A DNA stretch of 64,000 nucleotides. Source: Lachnospiraceae bacterium AC2028. GTDB lineage: Bacteria > Bacillota > Clostridia > Lachnospirales > Lachnospiraceae. The DNA lies in NCBI GenBank assembly GCA_000702685.1, contig JNJD01000009.1, forward strand, positions 124,001 to 188,000. The letters run 5' to 3'. The translations under genes and the position numbers were made by a program. Below the pieces are notes generated by a model. It saw only the letters and a program-made list of their open reading frames with translations. It was not told the origin of the DNA and ran no database searches. Numbering within the stretch: position 1 is the stretch's first letter; every line of letters starts with the position of its first letter. Below are positions 1 through 8,474 of this stretch, piece after piece.

Positions 1-1
1 A

Positions 2-994
2 CAGAGTGCTTCCAACGTCGGCAACGAACACAGACTCGGTGCGGATGAGGCACCTCCCGCGATCATCAGCGTGTTCCTCGGCGAACAGCTTGAGGATGTC
101 GTAAAGCAGCTTATCGAGACCGGAGCAGCGGATCATTCGATCCACGGCGGCAAGCTCATCACCGGTGTATCCACTCTTTCCGATATCGAGAAGGATGCAA
201 CCGACAGAAACCGTACCTCACCCTTCGCATTTACCGGTAACAAATTCGAGTTCCGTATGGTCGGAAGCTCGGATTCCATTGCCGATGCCAATACTACGAT
301 CAACACCATAGTTGCGGAGAGCTTCTGCGATGCCGCAGACATACTTGAAAAGGCTGACAACTTCGAACTCGCCTGCCACGACCTTATCAAGAAATATCTT
401 GCCGAGCACGTAAGGATCATATTCTCCGGCGACGGATATTCGGATGCGTGGGTGAAGGAAGCCGAAAAGCGCGGACTTCCCAATATCAGGAATATGGTCG
501 ATGCCGCAAGCGCACTTACAACCGACAAGTCCGTCGCGCTGTTCGAAAGATTTGGAATCTATACCAAGGTTGAGCTCGAGTCCCGTGAAGAGATCGTTTA
601 CGAGATCTATTCCAAGAGCATCAATATCGAAGCAAATACCATGATCGAAATGGCAAGAAAGCTCTATATTCCCGCTGTGGTTAAGTATGAGCGTATGCTT
701 GCCGATGCGATCAACGGTGTCAAGGCTGCCGGCGGAGATGCCGCTGCTGTATCCAGGATCCTTTCCGAAGTATCGGCTCTTCTTGCACAGACACTTGATG
801 CTGTCGAAAATCTTGAGAAGATAACCGGAGAAGCCAAGGCTATGAGCCGCGGCAAGGATCAGGCTGTTACCTACAGGGACAAGGTTGTTCCCGCTATGAC
901 ACTTCTCAGAACTCCCGTTGATAAGCTTGAAACAATGGTGGATAAGAGAATGTGGCCCGTTCCTACTTACGAAGATCTGATGTTTGAGGTATAA
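2..994 (+). CDS. glnN: Type III glutamine synthetase, C-terminal part (5' end outside window)
   Basis: Glutamine synthetase condenses glutamate and ammonia to glutamine with ATP in the cytoplasm. The reading frame is open from base 2 and gives 330 residues; full type III enzymes are about 700, so roughly the last half is present. The first visible residues read NEHRLGADEAPPAIIS, the highly conserved type III segment, followed by a long helical tail typical of GlnN rather than GlnA. The apparent GTG start near 71 is internal and is not a real start. The DUF815 ATPase gene follows after 6 nt, so the two may be cotranscribed. Family assignment is from recognised motifs; truncation is only the window edge. 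Confidence 0.93.
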   Translation, partial: QSASNVGNEHRLGADEAPPAIISVFLGEQLEDVVKQLIETGAADHSIHGGKLITGVSTLSDIEKDATDRNRTSPFAFTGNKFEFRMVGSSDSIADANTTINTIVAESFCDAADILEKADNFELACHDLIKKYLAEHVRIIFSGDGYSDAWVKEAEKRGLPNIRNMVDAASALTTDKSVALFERFGIYTKVELESREEIVYEIYSKSINIEANTMIEMARKLYIPAVVKYERMLADAINGVKAAGGDAAAVSRILSEVSALLAQTLDAVENLEKITGEAKAMSRGKDQAVTYRDKVVPAMTLLRTPVDKLETMVDKRMWPVPTYEDLMFEV

Positions 995-1000
995 ACCGCT

Positions 1001-2305
1001 ATGGACAGGATCACATCCAGATTCCTTATATACGGAGGACTTCCCGAAGATTCCGTTCTGATGCAGCTTGCAGAAGTCTGCAGGATTCTTCGCGCGGGTG
1101 AATATGATCCGAATGAGATAACCTCACATGTCTATGCCCAGATCAAGAAGATCCTGGTCATATCCACGGATTATAATTTTGACGGAAATCTCTGGCAGAA
1201 TTATCTTACATATCTTCTTGTCACAGCCGAAAATCCCTTTGCCCTGACCGCCGAAAAGACCGGCGGAAGCGAAGGTACGGTCAATCACTTCGCAAAGAGC
1301 GATTTTACCGCTTTCATGGAACTGTTCCGCTATGATTTTTCATGGATAGAAGAGCTTCTTCAGACGGATGTGTTCAGCTGCATCACGGATTATAAAGCGA
1401 TCGAAAAGCCTTCGCTCATGTACAACGGAAGCGTCAGTGAGAAGGTCAGGGCACTTTCCGACAAACTTGCCGCAGCGAAGGATGCGGATGAGTTCTTCCG
1501 CATCATGACCGGATTTTACAAAGATTACGGTGTAGGAATGTTCGGACTCAACAAAGCATTCCGTATCGCCGATGCACCTGACGGAAGTGTCATATTTAAG
1601 CCCGTCGCTAATATGGAGCATGTCGTTTTGTCAGATCTTCACGGATATGAGATCCAGAAGGCAAAGCTCATCGAAAATACCGAAGCTTTTGTCGAGGGAA
1701 GGAAGGCCAATAACGTTCTTCTTTTCGGTGACAGCGGAACCGGTAAGTCCACCAGCATCAAGGCCATAGTCAATGAATATTATGACAGGGGCCTTCGAAT
1801 GATAGAGATCTACAAGTATCAGTTCAGGTTCTTAAGCCAGCTGATCTCACAGATCAAGAACAGAAATTACAAGTTCATCATTTATATGGACGATCTTTCT
1901 TTTGAAGAGGATGAGTCCGAATATAAATTCCTGAAGGCGGTTATTGAAGGCGGACTTGAGACCAGGCCCGACAATATCCTTATCTATGCGACATCCAACA
2001 GGCGTCATCTTGTGCGCGAGATGTGGTCGGACAGGGATGACGTTGAACAGAATGCGGATATTCACAGGTCGGATACCATGGAGGAGAAGCTCTCGCTGGC
2101 AAACCGTTTCGGCGTGACCATCGGATATTACAAGCCCGACAGGCAGCTTTTCCATGATATAGTCAAGGCACTTGCCGACAGAAACGGCATCGAGATGGAT
2201 GAGAAGGAGCTGTATCTTCAGAGCGACAGATGGGAAATGAGCCACGGCGGTCTTTCGGGAAGATGCGCGGGACAGTTCATCAATCATCTTCTTTCGGAAA
2301 AATAG
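1001..2305 (+). CDS. DUF815-family AAA-type ATPase
   Basis: This 434-residue cytoplasmic protein has an N-terminal helical region of about 200 residues and a C-terminal P-loop ATPase domain. Walker A reads GDSGTGKST near residue 243, and a Walker B-like IYMDDLSFEE lies near residue 295. Further on come arginine-rich segments (TSNRRHLVRE) as in AAA proteins. Length and architecture fit the DUF815 family, whose substrate is unknown to me. It starts 6 nt after glnN with no strong ribosome binding site, suggesting translational coupling. The gene ends about 50 nt before the tRNA-Gln gene. Confidence 0.8.
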   Translation: MDRITSRFLIYGGLPEDSVLMQLAEVCRILRAGEYDPNEITSHVYAQIKKILVISTDYNFDGNLWQNYLTYLLVTAENPFALTAEKTGGSEGTVNHFAKSDFTAFMELFRYDFSWIEELLQTDVFSCITDYKAIEKPSLMYNGSVSEKVRALSDKLAAAKDADEFFRIMTGFYKDYGVGMFGLNKAFRIADAPDGSVIFKPVANMEHVVLSDLHGYEIQKAKLIENTEAFVEGRKANNVLLFGDSGTGKSTSIKAIVNEYYDRGLRMIEIYKYQFRFLSQLISQIKNRNYKFIIYMDDLSFEEDESEYKFLKAVIEGGLETRPDNILIYATSNRRHLVREMWSDRDDVEQNADIHRSDTMEEKLSLANRFGVTIGYYKPDRQLFHDIVKALADRNGIEMDEKELYLQSDRWEMSHGGLSGRCAGQFINHLLSEK

Positions 2306-2356
2306 TGCTTGCATTTTCAGGTCACTTTCATTATAATGTGTTTTCGTAACGCACAT

Positions 2357-2429
2357 AGGGCTATAGCCAAATGGTAAGGCAGCGGATTCTGATTCCGTCA
2401 TTTTCAAGGTTCGAGTCCTTGTAGCCCTG
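2357..2429 (+). tRNA. tRNA-Gln (anticodon CUG)
   Basis: A 73-nt cloverleaf can be drawn. The acceptor stem AGGGCTA (2357-2363) pairs perfectly with TAGCCCT (2422-2428), with G as discriminator. The D-arm contains AATGGTAAGG. The anticodon stem GCGGA/TCCGT encloses loop TTCTGAT with anticodon CTG. The T-arm has GGTTCGAGTCC. The 3' CCA is not encoded. CTG reads CAG codons, so it decodes glutamine. Confidence 0.95.
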
Positions 2430-2433
2430 CTCG

Positions 2434-2464
2434 AGGCCGAGGACACAGTCCTCGGTCTTATTTT
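2434..2464 (+). terminator. Intrinsic terminator after tRNA-Gln
   Basis: A 9-bp stem (2435-2443 with 2449-2457, one G-T pair) with a 5-nt loop is followed by a T-rich tract, directly after the tRNA gene. Confidence 0.8.
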
Positions 2465-2484
2465 ATACTTTTTCAGGAGTACTA

Positions 2485-3627
2485 ATGGACGGCAATAACC
2501 GGCAATTTTCACAACAGCCCGCACCGCAGCAGGCGCCACAGTACGGGTATAACCCTTATATGCAGCAAGCACCTCAGCAGGTTCCTGGGCAGGGGTATGA
2601 TCCCTTTATCCTGCCTCAGCAGGCCCCGTTTGATTCTAAGAGTGCGAAAAAGCACTTCAGCGGTGTGGGTCTCAGCTATTTTATATTCTCGATAGTTTCG
2701 GCAGCGATCCAGATCGGTGTATCGATAGCGGTGGACACTGTTAATCCCGATCTTTGGGACAATTATCTCTTTATGATACTGGCAAGCATTCTTCCGATGT
2801 ATCTGGTTGGTGCTCCGATATGCATACTTATGATGAAGAGACTTCCTTCCGAGAAGCCCGATAAGGCTTCCTGGGGATTCGGCAAGTTCATAGCCGGACT
2901 TATCATCGCTCTGGGTCTTATGTACATAGGCAGTTTTATAGGTACTTATATAGGAATGCTGATAGAGCAGTTTGCTCCCGAGGCCCAGGCTTCCACCAAT
3001 GCTGTTCAGGATCTTGTATTTAACGGAGATCTGATCGTCAATCTGATCATCATGGTCATCGTCGGACCGATCGTTGAGGAACTTCTTTTCAGAAAGCTTC
3101 TCTGTGACAGGCTCAGGATCTACGGAGAAGGTATAACCGTTGCGGTCACGGGTCTTATGTTCGGCCTGTTCCACGGAAATCTTACCCAGTTTGTTTATGC
3201 GGGTCTTCTGGGATGCCTTCTCGCTTATGTGTATCTTAAGTGCGGCAGGGTTTCCGTTACGATCGCATATCACATCATCATTAATTTCATCGGAAGCATT
3301 GTTCCCCTGATCCTGCTTCAGAATGTCGATATTGACGTATTGGGGGAGCTGCTGGAAGCCGGTGACAATGAAGTCCTGACAGAGTATGCGATGGAAAATT
3401 TCGCAGGTATATTGGGCTATTGTCTGTTTGCCGTTGCGGTATTCGGCTGTATGATCATCGGACTGATCCTTCTCATAGTCTTCGGCGCAACCGGCAAGAT
3501 CAGGTTCAGGCCCGGACGTTTTACGATTCCTTCCGGAAAGAGATTTACCGTAGCCCTGATCAATGTCGGAATGATCCTTTTCATACTTTCCGAAATAGGT
3601 GAGATTCTGATAAATATGTTTGCGTAA
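2485..3627 (+). CDS. CPBP-family intramembrane metalloprotease with Q/P-rich N-terminus
   Basis: This is a 380-residue multi-pass membrane protein. The first ~45 residues are rich in Q, P, Y and N, a likely disordered cytoplasmic tail. Several hydrophobic helices follow. The CPBP (CAAX protease/bacteriocin-processing, Abi) motifs are all visible: EELLFRKLL near residue 197, FGLFHGN near 226 and HIIINF near 262, which supply the catalytic glutamates and histidines in this family. The physiological substrate cannot be told from sequence. The start ATG is preceded by AGGAG. The 3' end lies 10 nt before the thioesterase start, so the genes probably share a transcript with cvfB. Confidence 0.85.
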   Translation: MDGNNRQFSQQPAPQQAPQYGYNPYMQQAPQQVPGQGYDPFILPQQAPFDSKSAKKHFSGVGLSYFIFSIVSAAIQIGVSIAVDTVNPDLWDNYLFMILASILPMYLVGAPICILMMKRLPSEKPDKASWGFGKFIAGLIIALGLMYIGSFIGTYIGMLIEQFAPEAQASTNAVQDLVFNGDLIVNLIIMVIVGPIVEELLFRKLLCDRLRIYGEGITVAVTGLMFGLFHGNLTQFVYAGLLGCLLAYVYLKCGRVSVTIAYHIIINFIGSIVPLILLQNVDIDVLGELLEAGDNEVLTEYAMENFAGILGYCLFAVAVFGCMIIGLILLIVFGATGKIRFRPGRFTIPSGKRFTVALINVGMILFILSEIGEILINMFA

Positions 3628-3637
3628 GGAACAGATA

Positions 3638-4339
3638 ATGTACGAATATGATATACGTATCGGTTACAGCCGGGTAGATGAACAGGAGAAGCTCAGCATT
3701 CCGGCTCTCATAGACATTCTTCAGGATTGCTCGACTTTTCAGTCGGAAGACCTCGGACTGGGCCTCTCATACTGCAGGGACAATAATGTATTCTGGGTGC
3801 TCAACAGCTGGCAGGTCGAGATAGACCGCCTCCCCGGACTGTGTGAGAAGGTTACGGTATTTACTTTTCCCGTCGATTTCAACGGCTTTGTCGGAAAGAG
3901 ATGCTTCGGGATAAGATCCGGAGATGAGGTTATTGTCAGAGCTTATTCGATATGGTCGCTTCTTGACACGGAGACTTTTAAGCCGACTCCCATGACCCGG
4001 GATATGCTTGACAGGTATAAGACCGAAGAACCGCTTCCAATGGGCAAGATCGTCAGAAAGATCCGCGTTCCGGAAGGCGGGGAGCAGGAGACACCGGTCA
4101 CCATAGAGCCCATACATCTTGATGCCAATCATCATGTAAATAACGGTAAATTCGTTCAGATAGCGGCCTCATACATTCCCGGAGGAAGAAACTGTTCCGG
4201 ATTCAGGGCCCAGTACCTTGCACAGGCATTTCTGGGTGATACCATTTATCCCAGAGTGTTCGATCTCGGAGATGAAGGCTGCATAGTTTCTCTTGAAAAC
4301 GGAGACGGCGCACCCTATGCCGTAATGGAATTCAAATGA
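3638..4339 (+). CDS. Acyl-ACP thioesterase
   Basis: The protein is predicted to hydrolyse acyl-ACP, releasing free fatty acids from the fatty-acid synthesis pathway in the cytoplasm. It has 233 residues and a double hot-dog layout typical of PF01643 thioesterases. The conserved N-terminal region around VDEQEKLSIPALIDILQD and the second-half motif NHHVNN (near residue 164, containing the catalytic Asn and His) are visible. I chose ATG 3638 because AAGGA lies 8 nt upstream; an in-frame TTG at 3620 would overlap the preceding gene. The stop overlaps the start of cvfB by 4 nt (ATGA), indicating coupling. Confidence 0.85.
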   Translation: MYEYDIRIGYSRVDEQEKLSIPALIDILQDCSTFQSEDLGLGLSYCRDNNVFWVLNSWQVEIDRLPGLCEKVTVFTFPVDFNGFVGKRCFGIRSGDEVIVRAYSIWSLLDTETFKPTPMTRDMLDRYKTEEPLPMGKIVRKIRVPEGGEQETPVTIEPIHLDANHHVNNGKFVQIAASYIPGGRNCSGFRAQYLAQAFLGDTIYPRVFDLGDEGCIVSLENGDGAPYAVMEFK

Positions 4340-5187
4340 TAAAAACCGGTTACAGACAAAAATTAAAAGTGGTAAAAAAAGTCGAGTTCGGAGTATATCT
4401 TTCCGAAGAGGGTCACGGCGATAAGGCTGAGGAGAGAGTCCTTCTCCCTTCATCGAGAGTGCCCGAAGGAGTCACCGTAGGCTCTGAGCTTGATGTATTC
4501 GTGTATCGCGATTCGGAGGACAGGCAGATAGCCACTCTCGAAACACCCCGTCTTACTATCGGTACCCTTGCAAGACTCAAGGTCGTGCAGGTCACCAAGA
4601 TAGGCGCGTTCCTCGACTGGGGCCTCGAAAAAGACCTTTTCCTTCCCTATGCCCAGCAGACCTACAGGGTACAGGAGGGTGACGAGATCCTCGTGACAAT
4701 GTATGCCGATAAATCCGACAGGCTCTGTGCCAAAATGGATGTCTACAAGAGCCTTGAAGACAGATCTGAATACAAAAAGGATGACACGGTTTCGGGAACC
4801 GTATATCTGATAAGTGAGAACTTCGGTGCATTTGTTGCCGTGGATGATAAATATTCCGCACTGATCCCCAAAAAGGAAATGTTCGGTGCGGCGGAGAAGA
4901 TCGTAGCCGGAAGTAAGATCACCGCAAGAGTTGCCAAAGTGATGGATGACGGAAGGCTCCAGCTTGCCGTTCGTGACAAAGGATATGTCCAGAGGAACGA
5001 AGATGCTGAGAAGATCTTCGATATGATCAAAGCATCCGGCGGAAAGATCGATTTTTACGATAAGAGCGATCCCGAACTTATCCGTGAGAAGACGGGCATG
5101 AGCAAGAACGAATTCAAGCGCGCCGTGGGCAAGCTTCTCAAGGAAGACAAGATCACCATAGGCGAAGGCTATATAAGTCTTAGATAA
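4336..5187 (+). CDS. cvfB: CvfB/YitL-like S1 RNA-binding protein
   Basis: This 283-residue protein matches the CvfB (YitL) family, made of several S1-type OB-fold domains followed by a winged-helix domain. The S1-like segment RLKVVQVTKIGAFLDWGLEK is characteristic, and a second S1-like strand set lies around residues 145-215. The C-terminal 65 residues resemble the winged helix. CvfB binds RNA and in Staphylococcus affects virulence gene expression; its role in clostridia is not known to me. It overlaps the thioesterase gene by 4 nt. Unusual palindromes follow its stop codon. Confidence 0.85.
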   Translation: MIKTGYRQKLKVVKKVEFGVYLSEEGHGDKAEERVLLPSSRVPEGVTVGSELDVFVYRDSEDRQIATLETPRLTIGTLARLKVVQVTKIGAFLDWGLEKDLFLPYAQQTYRVQEGDEILVTMYADKSDRLCAKMDVYKSLEDRSEYKKDDTVSGTVYLISENFGAFVAVDDKYSALIPKKEMFGAAEKIVAGSKITARVAKVMDDGRLQLAVRDKGYVQRNEDAEKIFDMIKASGGKIDFYDKSDPELIREKTGMSKNEFKRAVGKLLKEDKITIGEGYISLR

Positions 5188-5203
5188 CAAAGTCCACCGG
5201 ACC

Positions 5204-5253
5204 TTCAAGTACATCCGTGTACTTGAATTCAGGTCTATGCTGCATCGTGCAGC
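5204..5253 (+). repeat. Two consecutive perfect hairpins downstream of cvfB
   Basis: TTCAAGTACA (5204-5213) pairs perfectly with TGTACTTGAA (5218-5227) around a TCCG loop. It is followed by GCTGCA (5239-5244) and TGCAGC (5248-5253) around a TCG loop. Neither is followed by a T run, so they are not classical terminators. Confidence 0.7.
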
Positions 5254-5270
5254 GGGTGGCGCAGAAGCGC

Positions 5271-5299
5271 TTGCGAATTGTTTACATAAGTTGTATAAT
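5271..5299 (+). promoter_or_regulatory. Vegetative promoter for yjfB-like gene
   Basis: -35 TTGCGA (5271-5276), a 17-bp spacer and a perfect -10 TATAAT (5294-5299). The predicted start is near 5306, giving a leader of about 40 nt. Confidence 0.65.
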
Positions 5300-5345
5300 A
5301 TCTGTACTTAAAGGGAATGAGTTCTTTCTCCCTGGGGGGATACAT

Positions 5346-5543
5346 ATGGATATGAGCCTCGTGAATATGGCAGTAAACTTCAAACAGGCAATGACGATGA
5401 ATGACATCAGCACTGCGATCCTTGCCAAGACACTCAACACTTCCAAGGATATGGGACAGGGAATGGTCGAGCTCATCGATTCCGGTGCCATGGAATTAAG
5501 CGTCAATCCTTCTGTCGGCGCCAATTTCGATGTGTCTGTTTGA
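5346..5543 (+). CDS. YjfB-type putative motility protein
   Basis: A small 65-residue protein with no signal peptide or membrane segment. The sequence runs MDMSLVNMAVNF, then a helical middle, and ends with GAMELSVNPSVGANFDVSV, which matches the YjfB family (PF14070) annotated as putative motility proteins. I chose ATG 5346, with GGGGGGA just upstream; a second in-frame ATG at 5352 is possible. The longer open frame upstream runs through the promoter and is unlikely to be translated. It is monocistronic, flanked by its own promoter and terminator, and lies 25 kb from the flagellar operon. Function is not established. Confidence 0.75.
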   Translation: MDMSLVNMAVNFKQAMTMNDISTAILAKTLNTSKDMGQGMVELIDSGAMELSVNPSVGANFDVSV

Positions 5544-5563
5544 GCATAACATTACGTAATTTG

Positions 5564-5593
5564 CACCCCGGATATTCCGGGGTGTTATTTTTT
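5564..5593 (+). terminator. Intrinsic terminator after yjfB-like gene
   Basis: A perfect 9-bp stem CACCCCGGA/TCCGGGGTG with a 3-nt loop is followed by TTATTTTTT. Confidence 0.9.
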
Positions 5594-5615
5594 GCTAATT
5601 TTTACCATAGAATCC

Positions 5616-5644
5616 TTGTTTTTTTGTACATTTTTGTGTATATT
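5616..5644 (+). promoter_or_regulatory. Candidate promoter for the regulator-ftsEX operon
   Basis: -35-like TTGTTT (5616-5621), a 17-bp spacer and -10 TATATT (5639-5644) lie about 70 nt before the regulator's ATG. The region is AT-rich, so chance matches are possible. Confidence 0.45.
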
Positions 5645-5712
5645 ATCTATTGGGGTTTTATGAGCCCCGATGTGGGTTCGTTACAGTTTCATAGTTTTTG
5701 ACGGGGTTATTT

Positions 5713-6813
5713 ATGATATCTAATCAAATACTTCAGGCAACATTAGACGGATTAAAGCAGATCGCAAGGGTCGATCTTGCCATCACGGATCCGGAAGGCA
5801 GATGCGTTGTTTCCACGGGAGAAATAGCGGGTCTCTCCAAGGATGCCGTTGAATTTGCATCTTCGGGTGCGGATTCCCAGGAGATCAAGGGAAATCAGTA
5901 TTTTAAGATCTATGACGATCAGACCCTTGAATATGTGCTGGCTGTAGCCGGTGCGGGAGAGGATGTATATACTCTCGGCAAGATGGCGGCTTTCCAGGTG
6001 CAGAGCTTATCCGTTGCCTACAGGGAGAGATTCGACAAGGACAATTTCTTTAAGAATCTTCTTCTTGATAACCTTCTGCTCGTGGATATCTACAGCAGAT
6101 CCAAGAAACTCCACATCGCCAATGATGTTCCCAGGGTTGTGATCCTCACCGAGGCTTCCAATACCAAGGATATCAATATACTTGAGACCGTCAGGACATT
6201 CTGCTTATCAAGACCCAGGGATTTCGTCACAGCCGTCGATGAGACCGACGTCGTTGTTGTGATGGAATTCGAGCAGCCCATGACCAGACCCGATATGCAG
6301 GAATCAGAGATCGAAGAGACCACCGCAGGTCTCAGGAATGCTCTTGCTGAAGCAGGCGCGGTCGGAATAAAGATCGCATACGGAAGTGTTGCATCCGAGA
6401 TCAAGGAAGTAAGCCGTTCCTATAAGGAAGCCAGAATGGCAGCCGATGTCGGAAGGATATTCTTCGAGGAAAGAGAGATCATCTCTTACAGCGGACTCGG
6501 CATCGGAAGACTTATCTATCAGCTTCCCATCCCTCTTTGCAGACTTTTCATCAAGGAGATCTTCGACGGCAAGGATATCGATGAATTTGATGATGAGATC
6601 CTTCCCACCATCGATAAGTTCTTCGAGAATTCCCTCAATGTATCGGAGACTTCGAGACAGCTGTTCATACACAGGAATACGCTCGTCTACAGACTTGATA
6701 AGATCCAGAAGACCACAGGCCTTGACCTGAGGGTATTTGACGATGCCATCACTTTCAAGATCGCGCTCATGGTCGTCAAGTATATGAAATATATGAAGAA
6801 GAACGAATATTGA
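5713..6813 (+). CDS. CdaR/PucR-type transcriptional regulator
   Basis: This 366-residue protein has an N-terminal sensory region (residues 1-110, opening QILQATLDGLKQIARVDLAI, as in the CdaR sugar-diacid recognition domain). A GGDEF-like fold region lies in the middle. A C-terminal PucR helix-turn-helix is visible near residues 308-335, where NVSETSRQLFIHRNTLVYRL is the typical signature. ATG 5713 is preferred over an upstream in-frame TTG at 5698. It lies 13 nt before ftsE, so it may control or respond to the division operon; the ligand is unknown. Confidence 0.8.
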   Translation: MISNQILQATLDGLKQIARVDLAITDPEGRCVVSTGEIAGLSKDAVEFASSGADSQEIKGNQYFKIYDDQTLEYVLAVAGAGEDVYTLGKMAAFQVQSLSVAYRERFDKDNFFKNLLLDNLLLVDIYSRSKKLHIANDVPRVVILTEASNTKDINILETVRTFCLSRPRDFVTAVDETDVVVVMEFEQPMTRPDMQESEIEETTAGLRNALAEAGAVGIKIAYGSVASEIKEVSRSYKEARMAADVGRIFFEEREIISYSGLGIGRLIYQLPIPLCRLFIKEIFDGKDIDEFDDEILPTIDKFFENSLNVSETSRQLFIHRNTLVYRLDKIQKTTGLDLRVFDDAITFKIALMVVKYMKYMKKNEY

Positions 6814-6826
6814 CAGGTAGATTTAA

Positions 6827-7573
6827 ATGACCAGAAGAGAAAAGATAAGAGCCGAACGTGACAAGTTCATAGAAGAGAACGGAATAATCTTTCTTGACGA
6901 TGTCAGCATGAATTATCCCGAGAAAGGAAATCCGGCAGTCAAGAATGTCACGCTCAGGATAGACAAGGGTGAATTCGTATTCATCGTAGGAGACAGCGGA
7001 TCGGGTAAGTCAACCCTGATCAAGCTTCTGCTCAGAGAGATAGTACCGACCGGCGGCGATGTCCATGTAATGGGACAGAACACCAGAAAGCTCCGCCATT
7101 CACAGATACCGAAGTTCCGCAGGAATCTCGGAGTCGTATTCCAGGACTTCAGACTTCTGAAGGACAGGAACGTATACGAAAACGTTGCATTCGCACAGCG
7201 TATCATCGAAGTTCCCTCCAGGGAGATGAGGAGGAATGTTCCCAGCATCCTCTCCATGGTCGGACTTGCGGGAAAGTATAAAGCCAATGTAAGAAAACTT
7301 TCCGGAGGTGAGCAGCAGAGAGTTGCTCTTGCAAGAGCGCTTGTCAACAAGCCTTCGATCCTTCTTGCGGACGAGCCCACCGGAAATCTCGATCCGAACA
7401 ACGCATGGGATATCATGGATCTTCTTTCGGAGATCAACGAGCAGGGAACGACAGTCATTGTCGTAACCCACTCCCCCACGATAGTCAACTCTATGAAAAA
7501 GAGAGTTGTTGCGATGAAGCTCGGAGAGATCATAAGCGATGAGCAGGAAGGGGAATACGTAAATGAAGATTAG
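6827..7573 (+). CDS. ftsE: Cell division ATP-binding protein FtsE
   Basis: FtsE is the cytoplasmic ATPase of the FtsEX complex, which activates peptidoglycan hydrolases at the septum. The 248-residue protein has Walker A GDSGSGKST (about residues 55-63), signature LSGGEQQRVALARAL (about 158) and Walker [14 protein letters not shown]. It carries about 20 extra residues at the N-terminus before the usual start region. It overlaps ftsX by 11 nt. The downstream coiled-coil M23 hydrolase is the expected partner. Confidence 0.95.
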   Translation: MTRREKIRAERDKFIEENGIIFLDDVSMNYPEKGNPAVKNVTLRIDKGEFVFIVGDSGSGKSTLIKLLLREIVPTGGDVHVMGQNTRKLRHSQIPKFRRNLGVVFQDFRLLKDRNVYENVAFAQRIIEVPSREMRRNVPSILSMVGLAGKYKANVRKLSGGEQQRVALARALVNKPSILLADEPTGNLDPNNAWDIMDLLSEINEQGTTVIVVTHSPTIVNSMKKRVVAMKLGEIISDEQEGEYVNED

Positions 7574-8462
7574 AACCTTTCTGTACACATTATGGCAGGG
7601 CATCCGGAATATGTTCAAGAACGGATGGTACTCCCTCGCATCGGTAGCGACCATCGGAGCATGTCTTTTCCTCCTGGGTCTGTTCTACTCGATCGTTTCG
7701 AACGCACAGCACATACTCTATACGGTTGAAGAGGGTGTTTCGGTCACCGTATTTTTCAATGAAGATGTTTCGGATGCTTCGGTAGATGCATTCGGACAGG
7801 AGCTTCTCCAGCGCCCCGAAGTAAGGGATGTGATCTTCCACAGCGATGAAGAGATCTGGGCTACATTCGGCCCCAGCTATTTCGGAGAAGATTACCAGCA
7901 GGGATTCCCCGAGAATCCTCTCAAGGGCGAGCATAACTACGAGATCTTCCTTAAGAACGTAAATATGCAGGACCAGCTTGTAACATGGCTCCAGTCCAGA
8001 CCTGAGGTAAGACTTGTAAGGTACTCGGAAGTCACCGCTTCAACGCTTTCCGGATTCAACCTTATGCTCGTATACGTTTCCGCAGCGATCATACTGATCC
8101 TTCTTGCGGTAAGTATATTCCTTATAAGCAATACGGTACGTGTCGGTATTTCGGTCAGAGCCGAGGAGATCGGTATCATGAAGTACATCGGTGCTACGGA
8201 CTTTTTCGTAAGAGCTCCTTTCGTACTTGAAGGTATGATGATCGGACTTATCGGAGCGCTGATACCGCTGTACCTTATCTATTATCTCTATGACTATGTA
8301 CTTAATATGCTCACCACCAGATTCGAGATGCTCTCATCGATGCTGAGTTTCCTTTCTCTCGAAGAGATCTTCGGAGTTCTGATGCCGGTATCCATTCTCA
8401 TAGGTGTGGGCATGGGATTTTTGGGAAGTTATATAACTGTACGCAAGTACCTTAAAGTCTGA
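7563..8462 (+). CDS. ftsX: Cell division permease-like protein FtsX
   Basis: FtsX transmits ATP hydrolysis by FtsE to extracellular murein hydrolases. The 299-residue protein has the expected topology. A first membrane helix lies near residues 20-45, then an extracellular domain of about 120 residues (starting EEGVSVTVFFNEDV), then three membrane helices in the C-terminal half (about 165-190, 215-245, 270-295). The extracellular loop would contact the coiled coil of the next gene product. It overlaps ftsE by 11 nt and is 12 nt from the M23 gene. Confidence 0.95.
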   Translation: MKIRTFLYTLWQGIRNMFKNGWYSLASVATIGACLFLLGLFYSIVSNAQHILYTVEEGVSVTVFFNEDVSDASVDAFGQELLQRPEVRDVIFHSDEEIWATFGPSYFGEDYQQGFPENPLKGEHNYEIFLKNVNMQDQLVTWLQSRPEVRLVRYSEVTASTLSGFNLMLVYVSAAIILILLAVSIFLISNTVRVGISVRAEEIGIMKYIGATDFFVRAPFVLEGMMIGLIGALIPLYLIYYLYDYVLNMLTTRFEMLSSMLSFLSLEEIFGVLMPVSILIGVGMGFLGSYITVRKYLKV

Positions 8463-8474
8463 TACAGGTAAAAT

